DNA from: Globisporangium splendens | Taxonomy: Eukaryota > Oomycota > Peronosporomycetes > Pythiales > Pythiaceae | DNA length: 64,000 nt | NCBI GenBank assembly: GCA_006386115.1 | Contig: VFIW01000039.1 | Coordinates: 186,001-250,000, forward strand | Direction: 5' to 3' | Notes under the pieces: generated by a model | The model's database searches: none | Seen by the model: the letters and a program-made list of their open reading frames with translations, nothing else | Told to the model about the DNA's origin: nothing | Position numbers and translations under genes: made by a program | Part shown: one piece after another, positions 9,210 through 19,500 of the stretch | Layout: each line of letters opens with the position of its first letter | Position numbering within the stretch: the stretch's first letter is position 1

Positions 9210-12200
9210 ATGCGTTCGAGTCTAACAGACTTGAGAGCTTTCATGCGCAGAAACGAGAGAGGAAACAAGGAGATCATGAGCTCGTCGCAACAGCTCTATG
9301 GAGCGAAAAAGGACGGGATCCTTCTGCTGGTGGACAGCCCCAGTCGCGACGAGGTTCGTGATACAGGAAGACAGTTTTCAGTCACTCAGCAGCAACTACA
9401 ACCTCAGTCGATGCGAGAGCCTGGCGATGCGTCAGAAGAGCAGGAGACGCCGTCATTGGGTCAATTGCTCGTCGACATGACGGCCCAGGTCCAGGACGAA
9501 CGCGCCAAACGGAGCGAAGTAGAGAAGCGCAACCACGCGCTGATGCTCGAGATCGAGCAGCTGCAGCGCGATATACTAGATCTCAAGACGTCGTGTGTGA
9601 GCGAAAGAAGGCGACGCCGCGGCTCCGAAGAACTGGAGCAGGCGAAGCTCGAAGACGCACTCGCAGCTCACGATGGAACCGCAGCCGAGTCGTGGTGGAA
9701 GGAACTGCGGGAGGCCAAGAAAGCCAAGGAGAAAGCGCTCGTGGAAGCGCATCAACGTGCGATGCAGGTCATGGAACTCAACGCGTGCATCTCCATGCAG
9801 CACGACGAGCTCAAGGCGCTGCGGACGACGGAGAACGAGGCGCGCATGGCACGGATCCACGCCGAAGACCAGTGCAAGGAGCTGATCCAGCAGACCACGA
9901 TCCTGCAGCAGGAGAACCAGATCCTCAAGGATGACGTCGTGCATCTGAACACTGAGATTGGCAAGCGCGGCGTGCACTTCAAGGCGCTCATGGAGAAATG
10001 GACTGACTCGCAGGCGCAAAGCGAGCATTTCGAGCGCGAGAACCACGCGATGCTCGAGAAAATGAAAGAGTTGCGTCAGCGCAGCGAGACGTTTGCCGAG
10101 ACTCTCGAAAAGCTCCAGGACGAGCGTGATTGTCTGCAGCACCAAGTAAACCACTTGAAAGGCGCCGTCGCCGCCAAAGCTGCCGAGCCCAGGACCTTCC
10201 AGGCGTACGGCACGAATGCGCGCGACCACTTGCAGGCACAGAACGCCGTGATCCAGCGGCACCACGTGCTGCGCCGAAAGATGCACAAAGTGGCCCGTGA
10301 CGCTGTGATCACGGTCAAGACCATGAAAACCACGCTCGCGTCGATCCGCGCGCCGATTGTCGCGATTCAGCAGGACTTCCACGCGTTCCTGCGCAACCTG
10401 CAGGCGCCCGTGGTGTCGCTTGTGAGCCGCTCGTGAGCCGCTCGAGGCGATTCGCGCAAGTTGCGCACGCCGAGCACCAACCGTTAAGACATGCGCTGCG
10501 CTCGGTCGAACTCACACGCCGCCACCTGCACGAGCAGCTCTGGAAATCGCGCCGCAATGCGCTGCTGGTTTGCCAGATTCGCAATTTGTCAGCTGGTGAT
10601 AACACAATGAGTATGGGTACTGGAGCAGCAGGAGACGAGGATCGAGGCAACAGCCGGTCGCTGCGCGTGAATTACTCAACGGGAGAGCTTCTAATGAAAG
10701 AGCAGCACACGACGGAGCGAGATACGCTGACTGTCAGATTTGACCGCATGTTTTCCGACCGCGCGCGCGAGTGGAACAGCTTCGAGTCCGTCATGCCCGT
10801 TGTGCAGAGCGTGCTGGACGGATGCAATGCGTGCGTGACCACGTTCGCGGGGCTGCTGCCGCTACGCACGTCCCAAGAGCCACCGCCGTCGGACACGCAA
10901 CTCGTGCCTGAACTCGTGCTTCGAGAGCTCTTTAACACCACGAGGCTGCACGGCGCGCACTTCCACCGGACCAAGATCACCATCAGCTACCTCGGCGTCT
11001 ACAACGAGTGCGTCTACGATCTGCTGGAGCTAGATGATACTCAAGCTGCGCACAATAACGACTCGGCAGCGCCCTCGCACCCGATCGTCGTGCTCGAAGT
11101 GCAGAACCTCGAGGAAGCGCTGCTCGTGCTCCGTGGTGGACAGGAGAACGTGGAAAGCGCGCATGCGCGTGGCGTCCTGGACAGCGACTTGACTCACAAG
11201 GTGACCACCATGTGCTTGACGTACGAGAATCTGCTCAGCGGGCTCGGGACCACGAAATCCAAACTGCAGGTACGTCACTCTGTAGCTCTGTGTGAACTCA
11301 ATGTACGCACTTTGAAACAGCTAACCTGACATTGCGCTCTTGATGTTCTCAGATTGCCGAACTCGCTGTTGGGAGTCAATACACAGCCACTCACGAGACC
11401 GATTTGGACGATCGCAATAAACTAAAGGGTCTCGTGACCATGGAGAACGGCGTGAACGCTCTCGTCACGGCGCTGGGCGAGGCGCGCGTGAAGGACCCGG
11501 CGTTCGTGCGGTACCACGGCTCGAAGCTTACAGTGCTGCTCCAGGACACGGTCAAGGCGAGCGCCAAGTTCCTAGTGATCATCGCTCTTCCAGCGACGGT
11601 ATCTTCGGTGGAAGAGACCAAAGTGAGCACGGTGATCCGGACGATCCAGCAATTGCGCAGCGCCGTGTTCGTGTCCACAGTGAGTCCATGGGGCAAGGTC
11701 GCCACTCGAGATAGGTCCCTTGAAGGGTTTATGAACCGCTTTGCCCAGCAGCAGCAACAGTCTCAAGACGGTGGTAGTAGCGCTGAGGCTTATCACACGT
11801 CGAGTTCGCTTCCGTTTTCGTCGAGTGAGCTGCAAGACCGTTCGCGTCACGGCTTCGACGAAAGCGACGTGCGCTGGGAGAAGGAACTGGACAGTATGAG
11901 CAAACGGTACGGCGCCGACGTGGACATCTTCGCGACCTCGTTCTTTCAGCCACCAACGTATGCCAGTACAGGCACCACAGAGCGAGGTCCAGTGTTACAC
12001 GACGAGTCGAGTAATCGGCTTCAAGCTCCTTACCATGTGAAAAACCTCGACGCAAGCGACGACGAGTTCACAGGAACGCTACAGCACTCGCCGTCGAGCC
12101 GAAACAAAGGCTCACGCGTGCATCCACACGCACCGCAAGAATACCAAGAGTTGCACCCACCGCCTGCGCCTCTCTCAAGCAGCAGCATGAGTACCAGACG

Positions 12201-12360
12201 AGCGAAACCTGCCACGACACCAACGGGAGGCAGATCGTCGCGTTCGACGAGCGCAGCACGGTCTGCAGCTCTTCATTCACGAACTGCCCCGAACAAGACG
12301 AAAAGAAGCAACAGGCACCAGCTCACGCATCGCGCTCGGCGACGCTCGCGACCTCGATAG
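9210..12360 (+). CDS. Kinesin-like protein lacking nucleotide motifs; frame broken by an 11-bp duplication
   Basis: Exons 9210-11269 and 11353-12360 with an 83-nt phase-0 intron. Collapsing the 11-bp tandem duplication at 10422-10443 gives a continuous product of about 1018 aa. Residues about 75-400 are heptad-rich coiled coil. The C-terminal half aligns with a kinesin motor: an F-D-R-M-F strand, V-Q-S-V-L-D-G-C-N before the P-loop position, an S-Y-L-G-V-Y-N-E segment, and S-K-L-T-V-L-L-Q-D near the end. The P-loop (GQTGSGKT), switch I (SSRSH) and switch II (DLAGSE) are absent or replaced. Coiled coil before motor is the kinesin-14 arrangement, and Vik1/Cik1 are known non-catalytic examples. 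A second frame stays open past the annotated stop to 12575 with a K-R-T-P-F-K end, so a further small indel near 12250-12300 is possible. The start among in-frame ATGs at 9210, 9243 and 9276 is uncertain. Confidence 0.65.
10422..10443 (+). repeat. 11-bp tandem duplication that breaks the kinesin-like frame
   Basis: GTGAGCCGCTC occurs at 10422-10432 and again immediately at 10433-10443. With both copies the upstream frame meets TGA at 10434-10436. With one copy it continues directly into the downstream kinesin frame. Confidence 0.9.
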
Positions 12361-13484
12361 TCACGCGAACGACGTACTCGGCGCGCGTCGCGGCCAAGCC
12401 GAAAGCTTCGAGCGTGGCGCCGACACTCGCGCCGACAAGAGCGACGACAGCGTCGCCCACGACGCTCAAGATCCGACGCGAGACGGCTTCGAGCGCGCTC
12501 AAAAAGTCGCGGCTGGCAGCGCTCGTGAGCTCGCCGTTTGCACGCCAGCAGAAGAAAAGGACTCCGTTCAAGTAGCTGCACTCACGCACTGCATCATCAA
12601 TACAATGTAGCCATCTCCAAAGATGATGGGGTCATTTCGTACTTCGCATAGAATGTGCTGTTTCAGTGCATTGGAAAAAGTGTTGTTCACACCGTGTGGA
12701 ATCTGCGAGAGGTACAGTGCGAAAGGACAGAGGACTACAGCAAAGCACTCATCAGTTGGTAATCCTTACCTGTAAGTGCCTTTTATGGCATTTACAAATA
12801 GGAAATGATGCAAAGCACGGGTGTATGTCCAAGTGACTTAAAAGTGCCTGTCAGTGGAAGCGGCGTGATTACCGTGGACGCGTGTGCTGATTACCGTACC
12901 AAACTGAGCTTCATTTTCTTGCATATATTCATTTTATAACGGAGGTAGGAGAAAGAGTGGACCTAACGCCGTCTCATGATAGGGAATGCATAAGCCCTGT
13001 GCTGAGTGCATCAGAACCAAAGCACTTCGCGACGAAGAAACAAGGAGAGTGAGGGACAACGTATGGTACCGCGTGATTGAGAGTAAAGGCTGATCCCTCC
13101 ATAGTGATCCACTGCCCTGAGCGCCCTTCTTCAATTCGCAATTATGAATGCTTCTTGGCAACCCCGAGTCTTCTTTGCGCTGCTGTCCCAGACTCGCCTG
13201 TGCTGGATCTGTGGACTTCTTGGAGCCAACCTGGAGGACACCAGGAGAATCCTGGAGTTTTGACAGACTTAGGAGTGAAGGTCTCTCCTTCTCACACGTC
13301 ACAGAAAACGTAACCACTTGGGTAACATTTACCATCATTCCCGTTTATGACGCCAAAACTGGGTGATGCAATTGCTCCACTTTAGTGCCCCATGCCACTC
13401 ACCAGTTTCAGAAATGTGACGTGTACCCAGTCTCCCACTTCTGGCGTCACACACACTCGCATTTCTTTCTCTGCTGCCGGAAGC
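12361..13484. other. Interval between the kinesin-like gene and the OMA1-like gene
   Basis: The first 215 bp (to 12575) still look coding in a frame shifted from the annotated kinesin stop, rich in Ala, Ser, Thr and basic residues. The rest, about 900 bp, shows no gene, RNA or repeat that I can support. The last 100 bp presumably hold the promoter of the protease gene. Confidence 0.5.
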
Positions 13485-15081
13485 ATGCGATGGCTGCGTC
13501 GCGCAGTGGCCGCGGTGCCGCGCGCGAGCTGGACCGTGTACCACCCGAATGTGCACAGGACGGCGCTGCACCCGCCCACGAAGCTGCTGGTCAAGCGCGC
13601 GCCGCGCGTGACGTTCATCCAAACGCGTACGCTGCGCTCTTGTCCATGAGTATTATCCGTCTATGCCGTCTAATGCTGTTGCTTTGTGTGTAGATGTGCA
13701 CCCGTCTAGACTACAAACCAATGTATGCTTGCTATCCACTGTATTCGGGTGTGGATGCGTGTCTCATTTATATTTACGGCGTTGCTGTTGTTTGTAGGTG
13801 ATGCGGTGGGGCGCAGTGCTCGCCGTGACGTCGGCCGCGTACCAGTTCCTCACGAATCTGCATTCCGTGCCGATCACGGGGAGAACGCAGGTCGTCGTGC
13901 TCACCAACGAAGAAGAATGCGTACGTGCACCGCTTAGTCAACTCTCTTTTCTAATAGTAGGGACGGAGTGGGACTCATTTGTCGATTTTATTGCGTAGGA
14001 AATGGGCACGAAGGCAGCGAGCGACGAGATCACGAAGGTGACGCTCGTGAAGAGCGGTCCGCAGTATCGTATGTGCGTCGATGTGGCAGCGTAAGTGTCT
14101 CTTTGTAGCTCCTAATAAAGTCTCAATGGCACGCTTTACCTACTGACACTCTTTGTTGTGGTACTCTTTGGCTCTTTAGCCGCCTTGTGACCGTGTCGGA
14201 GCATTTGTTCCCGCGTGAGTACGACTGGCGCATCACGGTCGTGGACGACCCGATGCAGGCCAACGCGTGCTGCTACCCTGGCGGCAAGATCGTGATCTAC
14301 ACGGGCATCCTGGACGTGATCGACTATGCGGTGGAGCGAGGGATCTGCAAGAGCAAACACGACGCTCTCGCTGTGATTCTCTCCCACGAGATCGGCCACG
14401 CGCTCGCCCGCCACACGGCAGAGTCCATGAGCTACCTGCCACTGCTGTACCTGCAAGCCATTCTTGGCATGGAGAGCCCGCTGCTGCAATACGTCTTCAA
14501 GTTTGGTGCGTGTGCTGTGTGTGGTTGCTATATTCTATGCGATGGTCTTATTACTGCCGACTGCTGAATGCGATAATGTTTGCACAGCCTTTGATCTTCC
14601 ATTCAGTCGGAAGCAGGAGACCGAAGCCGACCACATCGGCCTGATGCTCATGGCGAGCGCGTGCTACGACCCGACCGAGGGACCTCGTCTCTGGCGCGCG
14701 TTCGGCAGGTTCCACGCGATGCTCGCGAACGACGGCAAGGACGACGACGACTACTCGAACTTCGAGTTGGACTTCTACTCGACCCACCCGTCCAACTACA
14801 AGCGCGAGCGCCGACTCGAGCTCCTCGTCGAGGACGCGCTGGAGCTTCAGAAGCAGTCGAGCTGGTGCTTCTCCTTAAAGGAAAAAGTCCAGCAGCTGGT
14901 GCTGAACCGGGACACCGAGCACGAATTCTTCAAGCGCATCAACGTGTTCCGCATGCAGCAGCGCACGCTGCAGCGCAAGACGACGCTCGGCACGATCCAT
15001 GAGCTCGAAAACGCCGAAGTGTTTAAAGTGCTTCGGGACGAGCAGGAGAAAATGATCGCGCAGACAGAGACCCCGCCATAG
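13485..15081 (+). CDS. OMA1: OMA1-type mitochondrial M48 metalloprotease
   Basis: Six exons fit splice signals and phase: 13485-13626, a 29-nt microexon 13694-13722, 13798-13920, 13999-14090, 14180-14505 and 14588-15081. The product is 401 aa. The N-terminus is Arg-rich with few acids, consistent with a mitochondrial presequence, and a hydrophobic segment near residues 57-75 could anchor it in the inner membrane. The M48 core is clear: T-G-R-T-Q-V-V-V-L, then H-E-I-G-H (His198 and His202 as zinc ligands, Glu199 catalytic), and S-R-K-Q-E-T-E-A-D-H-I-G near residue 250 supplying the third ligand. In other eukaryotes OMA1 cleaves OPA1-type substrates under mitochondrial stress. The microexon is the least certain part. 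Confidence 0.85.
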
Positions 15082-15304
15082 ACAGGCAAAGCACAGTACA
15101 GGATCAAGAGAGCAGGTGGTCAGTGCGTGATTTCTTTTTTTCAAATACGAAGCATCGGACGCTAGACATTTTTGTCGCGTGCAAATATAACTGTGACTGT
15201 GCGGCATTTCCATTAGCTTATTAACTAGGCTTGCGATGAATGTCGATGCCAGATGGATAGATGGAATGCACCGCTGGCCGTGACGAGCGGAACTAACGTT
15301 GAAG

Positions 15305-16013
15305 TCATGCAAACACTGGGCGTGCTGGAGGTCGAGGAGGCACACGGTTAGTGCGAATGGACTGCAGAACCCTCCTGTCTCGCATGCAGTACGTCGACGC
15401 GAGATGCTGGTTTACTAGTGCTCCATCCATGCATGCTTGCACGAATGGATCTTGCTCGATATCTCTCAAATGGTTCACTGCATTTCCGTACTGAACGACG
15501 TCGTTCTGCGCTAGCATGGCGCGACCGCACCGACCCCCTGCGACCAATTCCAGGTACCCAAGAATGCCATCGGTGAGCGAGTTGGCGGTCATGTTGGGCG
15601 GCGGTGTCGTCAGCCATCCAGGTGCCCCTGCATTCGCACGCTGAACGAACGCTTTCAAGGCTACGTGATTCCAATTGATTATCAGTGCTACAGCATACTT
15701 TCCACCTTCATGAAGTAAACAGCAAAAGTCACGTGACGGTTGCGCTCTGTTGTCGTACAGTGTAGCAGAACGAAATCACAGTGCGAATGTTGCATACCTC
15801 TGGCTTCGCGTCGTCCAAGGTAAACACCGAGTCTTCCATCGCCGTCGAGCTTTCGCCTACGCTCGCGCTCGCTTTCTTTCTTCGTCCGTTGTTGTGTCCT
15901 GCGAGAACACTTCTCTGCCAACCGTGGCGAAAGCCTAATGATCTTCTCCGACGCGGGCTTGTTCGTTGCGGTGCTTTTCCCAGAATGGGACGCGGGTGCG
16001 GGCTTCGATCCAT
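15305..16013 (-). CDS. Small hypothetical protein, two exons
   Basis: Exon 1 (16013-15798) ends at a GTATGC donor. Exon 2 most simply starts at 15640 after a CAG acceptor in matching phase and runs to the stop at 15305. The product is about 183 aa, or about 124 aa if the later ATG at 15836 is used. The N-terminal part from the first ATG is Arg/Ser-rich. The C-terminal 110 residues look like a small folded domain (T-D-G-I-L-G-Y-L-E-L-V-A-G-G, then N-D-V-V-Q-Y-G-N-A-V-N-H-L). No known family is recognised and there is no signal peptide or membrane segment. It is convergent with the OMA1-like gene, 223 bp between stops. A second acceptor at 15660 would shift the frame and is therefore disfavoured. 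Confidence 0.5.
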
Positions 16014-16021
16014 CCTATCGA

Positions 16022-16243
16022 GTTGAAGTTTCCTTTCGATGCAAATGTTGGCTGCTCAATGAGGGTGTAGCTGAAAGAAGCAACCCGCGAGCATTCCTAG
16101 TTGCTCAATGACAGAGAGAGACCTGTGATGACTCGGCAGCAATTGCTGAAATAGCACTTTCACTGAGGAACCGCCCTCATCGAGCAACCGTCCAAAGTTG
16201 AAGTTTCTGTTCAGTTTGGCGCCAATCGAACAGAAACTTTAAC
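16022..16243. repeat. Foldback MITE-like repeat (about 222 bp)
   Basis: The ends are imperfect inverted repeats of about 17 bp (16022-16038 against 16227-16243; 14 of 17 match). Inside lies a second inverted pair, 16051-16077 against about 16157-16188, sharing GCTGCTCAATGAGGG-like sequence. At the right end a tight hairpin pairs 16197-16212 with 16228-16243 (15 of 16) around a 15-nt loop. There is no coding capacity. This is the shape of a non-autonomous foldback element. I see no clear target-site duplication. Confidence 0.55.
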
Positions 16244-16576
16244 GCGGCATTCCGCACACGCGTCGCGTTCTGGGCACCGCACCCCGCAACGAAGAAGCCA
16301 CCTCCGCAGCTGAAAGAGAAGCGTCGTGCGGCATAAGAGGTCCCGAGGCAAACGAACAGGCGAAATCACAACGGAGAACTCGGCGTTTACCCTCAAGGAC
16401 AGAGGGGGTGCGTCCCTCCTAATCCCCAGCACGTCAGGTTTGTGCATGACCTTAATCGCTTCCACGCGCACATCTTCGTGCGGATTGCATAGACGCTCAA
16501 AAGCCTCTTTAGTTAACTCATTAGCACATACAACCTCAAGCGTTTCTGCTTCACTGGGGCATACCTGGCAGCTTAA

Positions 16577-19500
16577 TTACTTGGGGCTCCACATCCCCAG
16601 CCGCGTGTCGAACTGCATGCGCAGGAACTTGTAGTACCGTGCCATGTGATAGCGGTCGTGCGACTTCACTGCCTCGTCGACTGCGATCACGATCATCGGC
16701 CACACCAAAAGCACGGTCCAGAAGTACCACGGCACGGCTTCGCCGATGAAGAACCAGAGCGAGTGGCCGTCGCTCCCAGCCAAGCCAGCGCGAACCATGG
16801 AGATCGTCAGTTGCACAACGAGAAGACCTGTCGACGTGCCTAGCCACATGCGATTGCGAAGCGGCGACATGGAGAAAATGCTCTCGCATCGATACAAGTA
16901 TCCGCACGAGGACGCCAAAATGGAGACGCCGATCAGCAGCAGCATGCCTGCTTCCGCTCGATCCACTGCAGCGGCGACGACAGGTGGGCGTGGCCGCGCC
17001 AAGACGATCGAGTTGTGCAGCGTGAAGTCAAACCACTGGAAATCGCGATACTCGTCGCCCAGCTGCGGGCGCGAGGATGCAAGCGAGAAGCCCAGCAAGC
17101 ACTCAAAGACGACGATCGCGAGCAGCGCCGATGGTACATGGCGAATCAAGAAATACGTCGCTAAACGCGGCAGGTCCTCCTGAAGTTCGATCTCCTCGTT
17201 CTTGCGCGGCGTCTGCTTCATCACGTCCTTCTCGCTCGCGGACGCGAGCATCGACAGACTCAGCGCAGGCACAAGGATCCACAAAAGCCAAAAGATCGAC
17301 GCGCAGCTTAGCTGCGGCACCAGCGGAAACGGCACAATGTAGGAAACCAGGATCAGCGTCGCGATAAACAGCTGCGACACAAAGATGAACGCGATCATCT
17401 GGTGGAAATTCGTGAGCACGCAGCGTCCGAGTCGAATGAGCTCGATCAGATGCGTCAAACTCGGGGTCGCATCCTTCGCACGCACGTCGTCTTCCTTGCT
17501 GCTAATTCGAAACGAGCACGTGAGCGTGTTGAGAATGTGGCTGAACTGGATATCTTCCTCGGAAAACACAGGCAGTTCCTTCCCCTTCGGTAGCTGTTCT
17601 TCAAAGAATGAATGCAGCCCGCCTTGCAACGCTGCTGCACTGTCGGCTTTCGAGAACAGCGGTGCGTTGCTTTCCTTGAGCGACGACCCAACGCCCATTA
17701 CGACTTCATCGTTCTCCTGGAAGATCGAGATCATCTCGCTAATGGTCTCGGGCGTGCTGTCCGTGTACAACGACACCAGCAACGGCACGTTGTCCACCTC
17801 GGCGAGATGGCGCTTGATGGCCTCGACACCATGCGGTAGCCGCGCTTTCACGTCCCAGTCCGAGTAATTGGACGTCATGCGATGCGGATCTGGACCATCG
17901 CTGTCGAGAGGTCGCAGCGATATGGCGCAGTTCCAGTCCGTCTCAATCCCCATTTTCTCTGCAAGCAGCTTACTGCGACGCATATTGCGCGGCGAAAAGT
18001 ACACAAAGCGAATGCCGCATGCCGTGAGGTCTTCAATAAACTCTGGAATCCCCTTCTTTGGTTGTACGCCCGTCGCAACCATCCCAAGGAAGATCTGGTC
18101 CTCTTGGATACGCCACAGCAGCGAGTCGCGTTCTGTCGAGCCTGTCTCGGACGGATTGATCGCCGTCGACGACGCAACGTCGCTGAACGACACCAATCCA
18201 GTTGGGTTCCGCTGTCTGGACGTCGGAGACATGGAGCGGATGGGAGCACCCGAGCCCGAGAGCGAATTGTACTGGTTGCTTGCCGCGTCCAGATCACTGG
18301 CGCTAAATCGCTTGTCATCCGCTGAGCACTGCGAGGCAACGGGGGAAACATTCAGCTGGTTGCGAAACTTGTCGGCTCCATGGGTGGATCTCTCGTTTGC
18401 AGGGATCGCTCCATCCGATGACGCGTTCACATCTCCCGAGTTGCTGTCGTCGACAAGGTACACTGGAGGCAGCATGTCCGTCTTGTAGCTGCTGAATCCG
18501 CTGGCGTTCATCGATGCCTCTGGCGAGTGACTCTTCCGGCTGAACAGCGCATTCAACTTGTGGGGCACAGGGACGTACGACAGCGCAACGCAATCGAGAT
18601 CCTCGACGCGCCATTGATTGTACATTTCCAGAATCGCACGTCGCTTCTCACTCGTGAGTGGACAAATGGACTTGCCATCCCAGTACTCGCTGCATTGCGT
18701 CAGCGCGATCGTCGGGTGGCCGCGAGAGAGTAGCTGGTGGCGATTCGTGCGTTTGTCCTGGACAACCGTCGAGTACAAATGCGTCTTGAGGTTCCCACGG
18801 TATCGCATGTCGTCTTGGCCCTGGTCGTGACGATCGGTTGTATGCTCGTGGTGTGCTAACCGAGGGCAGATGATGTGGATCGACTGCCGCCGCTGGAAGA
18901 CATTGAGGTCGTCCTCGACGACAAAGCCCATTTCTCGCGACAGATTCAGCAAATGCTTTGGGAACGGCAGCATCCGCACATGCGCCGAGAGACGCTGCAT
19001 GCAGCTCCGCAAATACGGGTCCCTCACGCCACCCGTGGACGCGTCGTCTAAGTTGGACAGCGTCTCGTTCACGAGATACTTCATCGAGGTATGGTAGTGG
19101 CTCGCGGGATCTTCGGTGTCGTTCAGCATGATCGCCAGCCCAATCGGCTTGAGCGACGGCAGGTGCTGCTTCCACTTTGGATCTTCGAACTTGAGCCCGG
19201 TCTCGCACTCGCGCTCGGGATGCAGATCCAAGACGGTCGAGCTCCCCTGTTTGTCGTTCAACAGGAAGATCTCTTCGACTGAAGGGGACTGCTCGCAGAG
19301 AATGTCGTCGTCAAAGCAGCAGAGCATCGTCGTGCTACCGAGTCGTTCAAGAAGGCGGAAGGACCGAAATGGCACAGGCAGCCGAAGTCCGTGGTCATCG
19401 TCCTCAAAGCTACTACTGCTGCTGCTGTTACTGGCATGCGCTTCCGTGCATCGCATGGTTCGGAAGCGCAGCGCAACAAGGAAGTACTCTAGCGACCGTC

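Noticed and set aside
9576..10382. 268-codon open frame antisense to the kinesin coiled coil
   Set aside because: Leu/Arg/His-rich complement of Gln/Glu/Lys codons; a shadow frame.
12930..13366. Overlapping open frames that looked like a retroelement fragment
   Set aside because: No reverse transcriptase, integrase or protease motif could be found on either strand.
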